From Paraphoma chrysanthemicola (taxonomy: Eukaryota; Ascomycota; Dothideomycetes; Pleosporales; Phaeosphaeriaceae), in the NCBI GenBank assembly GCA_020744225.1, contig JAGMWG010000004.1, forward strand, positions 1,798,001 through 1,862,000: a stretch of DNA of 64,000 bases, written 5' to 3'. Positions 43,863-54,363 of the stretch are shown here, one piece after another. The position numbers and the translations under genes were made by a program. Within the stretch, counting starts at the first letter, position 1; each line of letters starts with the position of its first letter. The notes under the pieces were generated by a model. It saw nothing but the letters and a program-made list of their open reading frames with translations, was not told the DNA's origin and did no database searches.

Positions 43863-45767
43863 ATGAGTTCTTCAAAGAATCTACAGCCATTGCGCTCAGT
43901 CACCAAGACTCTCAATGCCCTGCCCGCAGCTTATGCAGGAGCTCAGGTAGCGTCTCGACGCTATGCGGGGACACTCGCGAGCTTCAAGATCCCTACTGTC
44001 AATAACGAGCCCAATGTAGGTTTCAGCCAAATGGAGCTCCGAATGCCGGGTAGCTGACAGCTCATGTAGCAACATTACACAAAAGGCTCAGTCGACCGAC
44101 AGAAGCTTCAAGATGCAGTTGCTGCCCTGAAGAAGCGAGGTGCAGTCCAGGTGCCTATAGCAGTTGGCGGCGAATATGTACGCTAGCAGAGCCTACTTCA
44201 CTCGGCAGTACGCTGACTTCAGTCAGATCAACAACTCTTCCATCCTCACTCAGCACAATCCGTCTTCACACGCGGATGTAGTGGCAAAGTACTCTAATGC
44301 CAGCCCGGCGGACGTGAAAAAGGCGATCGATGCCGCACTCGAAGCAAAGCCAGCATGGGAATCGCTGCCCTTCGCCGAGCGTGCGTCTGTGTTTCTCAAG
44401 GCAGCAGATCTCATTTCCACCAAGTACCGCTATGAGATCATGGCCACCACCATGGTGGGACAGGGCAAGAATGCTTGGCAAGCCGAAATCGATGCCGCTG
44501 CAGAATTGTGCGACTTTTTGAGGTTCAATGTCAAGTATGCTGAAGACACATACGGCCAGCAGCCAACACACAACTCACCAGGTGTATGGAAGTATGTAGG
44601 CGCATCCCCAGTTTATAGATCCGTGCTAACCTGGACAGTCGTGTTGAGTACCGACCACTCGAAGGCTTCGTGTATGCCGTTTCACCGTTCAATTTCACAG
44701 CTATTGGTGGCAATCTTCCAGCTTCGCCTGCTCTGATGGGCAACGTTGTGCTCTGGAAACCATCTCCGGCTGCCATTGCCTCCAATTGGCTCATCTATCA
44801 GATTCTCATTGAAGCTGGCCTGCCACCAAATGTCATTCAATGGGTACCGGGCGATGCTGAGGAAGTCACCAAGGCTGTGCTGTCCCACCGTCAATTCGCG
44901 GCTCTGCACTACACAGGAAGTACTGCAGTGTTCCGATCGCTCTACGGTAAAATTGCCGGAGGCGTCGCTGAAGGCAAGTATCAGAGCTACCCCAGGATTG
45001 TAGGAGAGACAGGAGGCAAGAACTTCCATTTGATCCACAAGGATGCCGACATCTCCAATGCAGCAATCCAGACCGTTCGAGGCGCCTTTGAATACCAGGG
45101 CCAAAAGTGCAGCGCATGCTCTCGCCTGTACGTACCGGAGTCTGTCTGGCCAGAGTTTAAGGAGAAGCTTGTGAAGGAGACAGAGGCTCTCAAGATTGGC
45201 GAGCCATCCGACTTTTCCAACTTTATCGGTCCAGTGATCCACGAAGCAAGCTTCAAGAAGCTGTCCGGTGTCATTGACGAGGCCAAGAACGACAGCGAGC
45301 TCGAGCTCCTCGTTGGTGGCAAGTATGACAGCAGCAAGGGCTACTACATCCACCCGACCATCTACAAGACCACGAACCCGAATCACCCTCTTCTTTCCCG
45401 CGAACTCTTCGGCCCCGTATTGGTCGCGCATGTCTATGACGACGCTGCACCTGATGCATTCGCCAAAATCATCAAGCAGATTGACGACACATCTGAGTAC
45501 GCTTTGACCGGGGCAATCTTCGCAAAGGACAGGGAGACCATTAAATTCGCCGAGGAGAAGCTAAGAAACGCCGCTGGCAACTTCTACATCAACTGCAAGT
45601 GCACCGGTGCAGTTGTCGGACAGCAGCCCTTTGGCGGCTCGAGGGCCAGCGGAACAAACGACAAGGCCGGAAGCGCAAACCTGCTGGCGCGATTCGTTAA
45701 CATGCGATCGATCAAGGAGGAATTCCTGCCGACCGAGAAGGTGCAGTATCCCAGCAATGAGGTCTAG
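43863..45767 (+). CDS. put2: Delta-1-pyrroline-5-carboxylate dehydrogenase, mitochondrial
   Basis: Four exons (43863-44015, 44070-44177, 44227-44591, 44639-45767) give 584 residues. The enzyme (ALDH4 family) oxidises glutamate semialdehyde/P5C to glutamate with NAD+, the second step of proline catabolism. The basic, Ser/Arg-rich N-terminus (MSSSKNLQPLRSVTKTLNAL) fits a mitochondrial presequence. Typical blocks follow: SNASPADVKKAIDAALEAKP, EYRPLEGFVYAVSPFNFTAI, VVLWKPSP-type NAD-binding segment, FTGSTA-like HYTGSTAVFRSLY and VGETGGKNF. QGQKCSACSRLY carries the catalytic Cys near residue 366. PFGGSRASGTNDKAG lies near the end. Exon joints rebuild GEYINNSSI and GVWNRVEYRPLEG. Intron 2 needs the acceptor at 44226, because the nearer CAG at 44219-44221 breaks frame. 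Confidence 0.95.
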
Positions 45768-47422
45768 ATATCGAGTCGCTCAAAGCAAATGAAGAGCTGA
45801 AATTGGAGAGCGCATGAGCATACTGGTCGGCGAAACGGCGTTTACAACTCAAAAGTACAAAACTACTTTAGCATAGCACAGTCTATCATACGAATCACGA
45901 AAGCATATCAATCCTTCCTCTCACAATCCCTTTAGCGAAATACAAAACTTGCAAAGTACAGTTCTCCTAGCCCTTGCCCGCCACGTGCTCTTCCAACCTT
46001 CTAGAACACACACGTCTGTACCTCGGCCAATATCGGTCAGCCCAACAAACACAAAAATCCACTCTGCAAATCTCGTTTCAGGATCACGACCAGGCACTGT
46101 TCTTTTGCGGCGCGGCATGAGTCGTTGGACCCACTTTCTCGGGAGCCCCGTTGCCCTGGTGGCGTGCAGAGCACGGAGGCTATCGGGACGGACAAGGCTT
46201 GTTTTTGCAGATTTTTGAGCCGCATGGGATAGGGCCAATTTGCGACGACATCTAGAGGATTCTTAAATGGATCTTATCACTGGGGTGAGACAGGCTTAAA
46301 ATATCTGATCATGCTGTGCATTTGGCAGGCTTTCGGCCGAGGAATGTCAGGTGTGGGGTGGGGGAAGGGGGGTGAGCTACGGCTGGTTGTGAGATTCGGT
46401 ATCGGTACTCGAGGTTTATACCGAGCGAGATGTGAGACTTGCGATTTTGCAAACGCAATACTGCGTGAAGTTTAGCCGGAGCATACAAGATCACAAAAAG
46501 CTCGGTTGGACTTTGAAACCATCTGTGAGGACCTTTCGCATGGTGGCCCCTTGGGCAATACCGAGCGTACGATATTCCATTGAGCACGGTGCAGGTACAA
46601 CGCCGCACCGGTATTGTGCGTGCTTCTTGGAATGAGAAGTGAACATCGCGAGTCCGTACCAAGCCTTCCCGAACATCCACCCCGCTGACACTCTGCTTTA
46701 TCAGCGCGTCGTAAGTTCCCCTCTCTTCACAGAGATACAACCTTGCTCTACACCATCTCCACCGTCGAAAATCTTACTCCGACCCTCCGCTGCACTCCCG
46801 CCGCCATCTTATCTCCATCGAAATCTTCGCGAACCCAAATAGACCTCGGCATCTCGGTTGGTGTCCTGATTTAGCTACCTCGCGACGCGCCCTATGACGC
46901 ACCCACCACGATCTGCACCGGGAGACCGCTGCGCAGTCCCAATCTCTGCAATTGGGCTCGTTTCCGCTCTCGCGCTTGTGTTGCCCTTGGAACACGCTTT
47001 ATTGGCCTGTGCAGCCCGACTTCCGTCGCATCTAGGCATATTCTGGTAAGTCTGGCGAATTTTGGAACCAGTCGGGAATAGCGCAACAGCTCGGCCGACC
47101 GTGCTTTGAAATTTTGGCATTGCAAAATCATGTTGTCATCGCCTCATGGAAGTCCGATTGCTTTGCTAGTAGGATTGGGACAGGGGATCCGAATCGTTGG
47201 GCCATGGTGGCGTCTTGTTGTCGGGTACGTGCATGGCTTTATATGTGGTGTGGCCTCGCTGCTGGTTTTGGTTTGTGATTTTGGGTGGTTGACATCTTTC
47301 TCCTTCCTTGCCTTTGGATATATCCTTGTAATTTCCGGCTGTGTCATACCGATATCACATAGCAGACCTTATCTTCGACAACAATCAATAACGCATCAGG
47401 ACGTTCCTGATCGATACACACA
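45768..47422. other. Intergenic region between put2 and the second DHA1 transporter
   Basis: 1.65 kb without a convincing gene. Includes a G-rich stretch at about 46348-46373 with three long G runs. The last kilobase likely contains the transporter promoter. Confidence 0.45.
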
Positions 47423-49379
47423 ATGGAGAAAGAAGGCGACGCAGCGCGGAGCAACCAGGATGTCGAGTCCGGAAGGGAGGGCATCTCGCACTGGAACATG
47501 ATCATGGACCAAGGTGTCGTCACAAAGGAGATCGTCGAGTGGGAGTATGATGGCGAGGGCACAGAGGAAGATCCATACGTTGTCGAGTGGATAGAAAACG
47601 ATCCGCGAAACCCAATGACCTGGCCGAAAACGAAGAAATGGATCATGGCTATCGCCGTTGCCAATTCGGTCCTTGTCGTATCTTTCTGTTCATCTGCATT
47701 CTCCGGAGGTATTCAGCAGATCATGGTGGAGTTCAGCGTCAGCCAAGAGGTCGTTACCCTCGGTGTATCGCTGTTCGTTCTTGGGTTCGCTCTGGGTCCA
47801 TTATTGTAAGAAGGCTTCCTGCGACGTGTGTATAAACTTGCTAATTCGACATAGATGGGCACCATTCTCCGAATTATATGGTCGCCAAATCGTCTTCTTC
47901 GGTACATACATCGCCTTTACTGCATTCAACGCAGGCGCTGCCGGTGCTCCAAACATCTGGGGTCTACTCATTCTTCGATTCTTCGCCGCTGCTTTCGGTT
48001 CCAGCCCGCTGACGAACGCCGGAGGTGTCATCGCGGATCTCTTTACTGCCAATGAACGTGGTCTGGCGATGTCAATCTTCTCTGCCGCGCCCTTCATGGG
48101 TCCGGTCCTGGGTCCAATCATTGGAGGCTTCCTTGGTATGACCGAGGGCTGGCGCTGGGTTAATGGCCTCATGGCGATCTGGGCCGGTGTACTTCTCGTC
48201 GTCGTTGCGTGCCTCGTTCCTGAGACGTATCCTCCTGTTCTCTTGCGCAAGCGCGCCGAGAAGCTCTCCAAGATATCCGGAAAGGTGTACAGGTCCCGGA
48301 CCGATATCGAGCAGGGCAAAGTCACGCTCAGCGAGGCATACGCGACCGGTCTCAAACGCCCCTGGATCCTCCTCTTCACCGAGCCGATCGTTCTGCTCCT
48401 ATCTCTTTACCACGCCATCATCTACGGCATTCTCTACATGCTTTTTGGCGCGTTCCCCATCGTCTACCGTATCGGTCGTGGCTGGAACGAAGGCATCAGC
48501 GGTCTTCCATTCGTCGCAGTGGCGATTGGTGTTCTTCTTGCTATTGCCTACGTCATCATTTTCGACAATAAGATGTACATGAAGAAGGTCAAGGCCTCCG
48601 GCGTCGGCTACGCCACTCCTGAGGCGAGATTGCCCATGTGCATCGTTGGTGGTATCGCCCTCCCTGTTGGACTGTTCTGGTTTGCGTGGACTAATTCGCC
48701 ATCCATTCACTGGTCTGTCAGTGTCATTGCGGCTATTCCATTCGGCTTCGGTATGGTCCTCATCTTCTTGTCCATCATGAACTACCTCATCGACTCTTAC
48801 ACCATCTTCGCGGCCTCCGTTCTCGCCGGTAACGGTATCATTCGATCTGTGTTTGGTGCGGCATTCCCTCTCTTCACCTCTCAGATGTACGCTCGTCTTG
48901 GTATCCACTGGGCATCATCCATTCCGGCTTTCCTCGCTGTTGCCTGTATTCCACTGCCGTTCTTGTTCTACAAGTACGGTGCTTCTATTCGAAAGAAGTG
49001 CAAGTACGCTGCTCAATCGGAGGCTTTCATGCAGCGTATCCGTGCCCAGCAGGCCGCAAAGGCACAGCAGCACGAGGTTGGCAGCGGGGAGTCTACTGAT
49101 ACTTCCCGTGCCGCAACGCTACGTGAGGAAGAGGTCCAGCGCGAGGCTCTCGAAGAGGAGGAGATGCTCGAGCCAAGATTCGCCGAGCTAAAGACCGAAA
49201 AAGAAACTGAAGGTGGAGAACTCAAGAAGATCAACACCGGCCGCTCAACACGATCAAGACGATCTGTACGACGAGATCCCGACTTCTACGATAACCCATA
49301 TGAAATTGATAGGGTTAACACAAGGGAGAGCTTTGTCGGTCGTCCTCGGGGCAATAGTCGTGCGAGCAGTAAGAAGTAA
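47423..49379 (+). CDS. MFS transporter, DHA1 family (second copy)
   Basis: Two exons (47423-47805 and 47855-49379) give 635 residues. The intron is 49 nt (GTAAGA donor, GCTAAT branch, CATAG acceptor) and rebuilds FALGPLLWAPFSELYGRQ. A charged cytosolic N-terminus ends in ENDPRNPMTWPK, the lead-in shared with the transporter at 21716-23609. Twelve membrane segments follow with the DHA1 antiporter motif (FSAAPFMGPVLGPIIGGF) and DHA1 signatures such as RFFAAAFGSSPLTNAGGVIAD and RSVFGAAFPLFTSQMY. The C-terminus adds an unusually long ~120-residue hydrophilic tail with an acidic coiled segment (REEEVQREALEEEEMLEP) and an Arg/Ser-rich end, which may be regulatory. Efflux of drugs or toxicants at the plasma membrane is the likely job; the substrate is unknown. 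Confidence 0.94.
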
Positions 49380-50134
49380 AGCGGTATAATGGGTGTCCAC
49401 CTTGAGCGCACTGGGGCATCAAAGAAGACTACCTGACGAGGTGTCTATCAGAAACGGCCTATTGTTTGCATTTTGAGCGTTCAGCGTTGATCCAGAAGCA
49501 AAAGCATGGTGGGATGAAGTCTGGGGTGAAGGAGGGTGAAGTGGACGATTGCAGCAGAGCATCAGCATTGTATACCCATCTCCTATATAGTTCGGTAATT
49601 TCTAAGACTTTCAAAACTCTCGAGCCTGGATTAGAATAAAACTTGTCCAATGACGGCGTTACCGCTGATTGTGATGACGCGAAGTACCGCAACAGTTCAC
49701 GCCCGATCGGCGCAACTCTGGCGACATCACAGGGACCTGTATAACTCCAGGAGCTATCATCAATTTTGGTTCCCATCATTAGACTTGTTCGCATACGTTT
49801 GGCAATGTGCTTCATGGAATTTTGAGAATAGTTCTGACTCAGTCGGTGGCGCGTGAACTGTTGCGACTATTGATGCTGATGGTCCTGGCTGACTAACGGC
49901 TACTATGGGAGGATCGGCCCTTGCAGCTTGGAACATGCCGGCACTTCAGTAAAGTTTACAACCTCGTCGCATACCCTTACCGCTGCGCCTGCCAAATGGA
50001 CACATTGCCGATGTTCGACATGTGTTCCTTCCACCGAACTTGTGCAGCTCCTCGTCGCTCGATGCACTCGCCGCCAGTGATGAGTGACTTCTGTGCCTCG
50101 GACTCGGATTCCAAAACTTGAGACCGCGTCTGCA
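49380..50134. other. Spacer between the DHA1 transporter and the GH47 gene
   Basis: No gene seen. Contains the transporter 3' UTR and GH47 promoter. Confidence 0.45.
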
Positions 50135-51943
50135 ATGCCGCGCATTCGTACACGGCATATCGCCACATGTGCAGCCCTTGTCCTATGGATATACTTCTTT
50201 TTACCACGAGATGAAGCGATACCATTCTTCTCAAGCTACACCCATGGCGCGTCTCGACATGGTACGAATGCTCTGGCGCGATACATGAACGATCCCGCAC
50301 ATGTCCCCAACATTGTCGCGACGAAAAGTAGCTTTGACTGGGGTTCCGTGAACTTCACATATCCACCGAAGCTCACACCGAAGTTGCCCGCGCCCGTTAC
50401 GAAGCGCCCACGCATACAACACCGCTTCAAGCCCGAGTCCACCGATGTTGCAGAAACACAAAATCGGCGGAGGCGCGAAGTGAAGAGGGCCTTTGGCAGG
50501 AGCTGGGCGAGCTACAAAAGACAGGCATGGATGAAAGATGCCCTGAAGCCCATTAGTGGAGGATTCGTCGACCAGTTCTCAGGATGGGCTGCAACATTAG
50601 TGGACAGTCTGGATACTCTTTGGATTATGGGCTTGCGCGATGAGTTCTATGAGGCAGTAGAAGCAGTAGCCACCATCGACTTTGGGCAGAGCACGGCCGC
50701 CACCGTCAACATGTTTGAGACGTGCATACGATATCTGGGAGGTCTTATTGCGGCATACGATCTAAGCGGACATGAGGTTTTGAAGATGAAGGCAATCGAG
50801 GTCGGTGACTTGCTGTACGCAGGATTCAACACGAAGAATGGCATGCCAGTCGACTTTATACGCTTTGAATTAGCGAAGAAGGGTTCAGGGTTGGGAGTGG
50901 AAAGCCAAGTGGTGAGCGCCAGTCCCGGAACGATTACGCTCGAGTTCAGCCGGCTGAGCCAAATCACCGGTGACGATAAATACTACGCAGCAGTATCTCA
51001 GGTCATGGATGTTTTCCACCAGGGCCAGAACAAGACCAAGTTACCCGGCATGTGGCCAATGTATGTGTCGATGGACGATGCAGATGTCATTACTGGGAAT
51101 CAATTCACCATTGGCGGTAATGCTGATTCCATGTACGAGTATTTGCCAAAAGCGCATGCGCTGCTAGGTGCAGCAGATTCGAGCTCTGCAAAGTACGAGA
51201 CCATGACACGCAGTTTCATGGACACCGCGATCAAGCACCTGTTCTTCAGACCAATGATTCCTGGAGATGATGACATCTTGTTTTCTGGCAATTGCGACGT
51301 ATTGGCTGATGGTCCGCGGCTTGATCCCGAATCGGAGCATCTTTCGTGCTTCATCGGCGGCCTGTACGCTCTAGGCGGACGTTTGTTCAAAAATGACGAA
51401 TACTTGGACGTAGGAGCAAAGTTGGCACGCGGCTGTGCGTATGCATATCACTCGTTTCCTGCAGGTATCATGCCAGAGCGCTATAACATGGCGCTGTGCC
51501 CCGGGCCTGACCATCTTGCATCCTGCCCTTGGGATGACGAGTACTTCAAGGCGGCCACTCTTGAACGCCCGCAACACAGATCCAACCTGCCAAAAGGCTT
51601 CACCACTGCAAAAGATCCACGCTACATTCTCCGACCGGAGGCGATCGAGTCAGTCTTCATTCTCTGGCGCATTACGGGTGATCCGTGGTGGCGTGAGACA
51701 GCGTGGGAGATGTTCGAAGCCGTAGCGAGGGCGACAGAAACCGAGTATGCAAACGCGGCGATACTGGATGTCACGGTGCTGGACTCGAAACAGCAAGACT
51801 ACATGGAGAGCTTCTGGTTAGCAGAGACGCTGAAGTACTTCTACCTCTGCTTCGCGGATACGGATCTCATTAGTTTGGATGACTTTGTTCTAAACACTGA
51901 AGCGCATCCTTTCAGACTCACGCAGAAGAAGTCAAGATGGTAA
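50135..51943 (+). CDS. Class I alpha-1,2-mannosidase, GH47
   Basis: A single exon of 602 residues. A short N-terminal tail and one hydrophobic anchor (residues ~8-23, HIATCAALVLWIYFFL) make a type II membrane protein for the ER or Golgi. The catalytic domain starts near SWASYKRQAWMKDALKPISG. GH47 marks include DQFSGWAATLVDSLDTLWIM, GNADSMYEYLPKA, HLSCFIGGLYALGG, RPEAIESVFILWRITGD and DYMESFWLAETLKYFYLCF. The Ca2+-coordinating closing motif LNTEAHPFR is also present. The enzyme trims alpha-1,2-mannose from N-glycans. The only upstream in-frame starts are non-ATG, so ATG 50135 is used. Lack of introns contrasts with most genes here but is not unusual for the family. Which GH47 subgroup it belongs to (ER Mns1, Golgi, or Mnl-type) cannot be settled by eye. 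Confidence 0.95.
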   Translation: MPRIRTRHIATCAALVLWIYFFLPRDEAIPFFSSYTHGASRHGTNALARYMNDPAHVPNIVATKSSFDWGSVNFTYPPKLTPKLPAPVTKRPRIQHRFKPESTDVAETQNRRRREVKRAFGRSWASYKRQAWMKDALKPISGGFVDQFSGWAATLVDSLDTLWIMGLRDEFYEAVEAVATIDFGQSTAATVNMFETCIRYLGGLIAAYDLSGHEVLKMKAIEVGDLLYAGFNTKNGMPVDFIRFELAKKGSGLGVESQVVSASPGTITLEFSRLSQITGDDKYYAAVSQVMDVFHQGQNKTKLPGMWPMYVSMDDADVITGNQFTIGGNADSMYEYLPKAHALLGAADSSSAKYETMTRSFMDTAIKHLFFRPMIPGDDDILFSGNCDVLADGPRLDPESEHLSCFIGGLYALGGRLFKNDEYLDVGAKLARGCAYAYHSFPAGIMPERYNMALCPGPDHLASCPWDDEYFKAATLERPQHRSNLPKGFTTAKDPRYILRPEAIESVFILWRITGDPWWRETAWEMFEAVARATETEYANAAILDVTVLDSKQQDYMESFWLAETLKYFYLCFADTDLISLDDFVLNTEAHPFRLTQKKSRW

Positions 51944-52330
51944 GATCACATATCTCCGTCCTAAGAAGATCAATGAAACATCAATACACAATCTATTACT
52001 TGCATCGTAAATACCATGCTCGTGCATCGGGAATCATTGAAGCCAAACTCCGCTGCCCCACTATATGCGGCTCGTGCATGGTGCGCCCCCTGACCTGATT
52101 GGTGTACCTGACAGACCGTTTTAGCGTGGCTCTCCTGATCAAGCTTCAACAAGACCGCCGCAACTCTCCTTCTTCACTCTACGTCAATACAGTCTGTACA
52201 GTCACTCGTTTCCTGTGCAGTGTTTCCCTCCTTATTATTAATACTCAGTCACTCCTTTGAGACTTGTAGCCCAATCGACGCGTCAATCGGACCGTATTGC
52301 CCTTTCCACCACCCGACTACCCTCCTCAGT
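51944..52330. promoter_or_regulatory. Short intergenic region before the GH17 gene
   Basis: About 390 bases. The final ~120 bases are pyrimidine-rich (ttccctccttatta, ccctttccaccacccgac), a common fungal leader for strongly expressed wall genes. No discrete site was recognised. Confidence 0.4.
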
Positions 52331-53406
52331 ATGCGTTTCTCCGCCGTTGCCGTAGCCTTGGCGGCTACGCCCGCCATCGTATCGGCAGCCAAGGGAACAA
52401 TGGGCTTCGCCCTCGGCACGAAGCAGGCTGGAGGCCAATGCAAGACACAACAGGACTACGAGCAGGACTTTGATGCTATCAAGAGCAGCTCAGGATCTAC
52501 TCTGGTCCGTGGCTATGCTGCCTCGGACTGCGACATGGCAAAGAATGCTCTCCCTGCTGCAAAGTCGAAGGGCTTCAAGGTCGTTCTGGGTATCTGGTAG
52601 GTGTCATTATCCATGGATTGACCTAGGGTGCTGGTGATTAACATCATTCTTCTAGGCCCGATGTTCAGGAGTCATTTGACAAGGATCTCAAAGCCATCAC
52701 CGACGTTGCGAAGCAATACACCAGCCAAATCTACGCTGTAACCGTCGGATCCGAGACGCTCTACCGTGGAAACTTCACTGGCGAAGAGCTGAAGGGCAAG
52801 ATTCAGACCGTCAAGTCTGCCCTGCCCACCGGCATCAAGGTCGGCACTGCGGACAGCTGGAACAAGTTCGCGGACGGCACCGGAGACGCCATCATTGGCA
52901 CTGCAGACATCATTATGATCAACGCGTTTGCGTTCTGGCAGGGTGCTAGCCGCGACAATGCCACCAAGGTATGCTCCGCAGGCTCTTATGTTGGACTTCA
53001 TATTCTAATCCTTATAGGTATATCTGGATGATATGTACCAAGCGGTCACCCACATCGAGAAAATCGCCGGCGGACCCGACAAGAAGCCTGAAATTTGGAA
53101 CGGAGAGACCGGATGGCCCACTGCAGTCGGCACCGATTATGGGTGAGTGCTCATAACTGGAATATAAGCAAGACATACTAATTAATTGTCTTCAGTGCGG
53201 CTCAGGGTGGTCTGAGTAACGCCGAGCACTTCTACCAGCACGGCTTCTGCTCCCTCCTCGACTGGGGTTACAACGCATTCTACTTTGAGGCTTTGGACGA
53301 GCCATGGAAGCCAGCGTCTATTGGTGACAACGGCAAGGCTGCTGACGAAACAACCTGGGGCGCCATGACTTCGGACCGCAAGGCCAAGTTCAGCTTGAAG
53401 TGCTAG
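52331..53406 (+). CDS. Secreted GH17 beta-1,3-glucanase/glucosidase
   Basis: Four exons (52331-52596, 52656-52968, 53018-53142, 53196-53406) give 304 residues. The N-terminus MRFSAVAVALAATPAIVSA is a signal peptide. The mature protein is a lone GH17 domain: GFALGTKQAGGQCK start, LVRGYAASDC, AVTVGSETLYR with the acid/base Glu, and EIWNGETGWPT with the nucleophile Glu. DWGYNAFYFEALDEPWKP comes near the end. It remodels or cleaves beta-1,3-glucan of the cell wall, like Bgl2/Scw-type enzymes and single-domain plant-type GH17s. No GPI signal or Ser/Thr-rich tail is seen, so it is probably soluble or wall-associated. Introns are 59, 49 and 53 nt with normal sites, and each joint falls within a conserved block (GIW/PDV, DYG/AAQ). 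Confidence 0.95.
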
Positions 53407-53878
53407 ACGAACAACTGGACGATGGCTCACGGGTTTCTCCGATCATAGTGGTTGCACATAATAAAGCGTTTGGTTGTTTTTACATTGGGCTTGGTATGGT
53501 ATGGGACTGCATCGCATTGGGAGGTATAGAAAATTGACGGCCGCTCGCTTCCAACAGGCAAAATTATTCCTATAGCGCTTCTGACACGGTGACATTGTGC
53601 GATGTCGTAATGTGAGCTCTGCGATCAGTGGGTCTGTCTACATTGTAGACGATGTGAAGCCTTTCGATGTCATGTTTTGACGAGCCCAGCCATCCACGTC
53701 TGATGAACGAGAAATTGTTACGACATCGACCGAATTTCGAGATCTCCATCGGAACTTCGGCCCATACGTATGTCTTGGGCATCTCCGGCGTTCTGTCGGG
53801 AGCCGGCTCTTCGGTGGAGCAAAACTGCCAAATGAAAACCACTCAGCAGCGGGGATTCACTAGTGGTCACCCACCTGA
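53407..53878. other. Spacer
   Basis: GH17 3' UTR and sequence downstream of the kinase fragment. No gene seen. Confidence 0.4.
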
Positions 53879-54360
53879 CTACTGGTCCACCAGTACGTTG
53901 CTTTTCGAGGGCTGAATGAACGAGAAGCCTTGTTCTCGACGTACTTTCAACCAGCTGTGACGCCCTACCTCAAATAGATCTGCGCGCTTTCGTGAGTTGG
54001 GTACTAACAACCGTTTGAGCAAGTCTCTTGCGTGTGGTGTGACGTACTCGGGGTACGTAAGTGGTGTTGATATGATATGTTCATATAGAAGATTAATATT
54101 GTCGCCCTCGGGGTTCGCTGGGTCGTCGTTGAAGGGAAGGTAACCTGCTAACATGGCGTACTATACTAGTTAGACTTGACAGCAGACAACGCGAGGAGAA
54201 ATTTACTAGAATTACTCCACAACTCCAGACGTCAATCTTACGACCAGTGTAAAGAGTGTCACTGACAAACAGCTCTGGCGCAGCGTAACACGGACTTCCA
54301 CAGCTTGTCAGCATTAGGTCACCGCGCCGCCAGCCATTAGTTCCCTTCAGTCCTAAAGGG
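53879..54360 (-). pseudogene. Protein-kinase fragment (C-lobe only; Kin4/Ppk-like CAMK kinase)
   Basis: Two pieces (about 54360-54207 and 54160-53879) carry the C-lobe of a Ser/Thr kinase: RRGDLMLTSCGSPCYAAPEL (activation loop and APE), YTGRKIDVWSCGVIL, YAMLAGYLPFNDDPANPEGD, TPHARDLLKRLLVPNSRKRA and RHSWL. The 46-nt intron (54206-54161; GTAAAT, CTAAC, TATAG) is still intact. The N-lobe with the P-loop, catalytic Lys and HRD/DFG loops is absent. Upstream minus-strand sequence is instead the antisense of the pseudokinase gene. After RHSWL the protein ends within about 20 unrelated residues, whereas such kinases normally continue with a long regulatory tail. It cannot be an active kinase. I treat it as a gene fragment left by rearrangement. 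Confidence 0.72.
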
Positions 54361-54363
54361 CTC

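Noticed and set aside
44682..45431. 249-codon ORF antisense to put2
   Set aside because: Shadow of the P5C dehydrogenase coding strand.
46348..46373. Possible G-quadruplex
   Set aside because: Only three long G runs are present, so a standard four-tract intramolecular quadruplex is not supported.
46309..46740. 143-codon minus-strand ORF in the put2 to transporter spacer
   Set aside because: Unstructured composition and no recognisable motif; probably chance.
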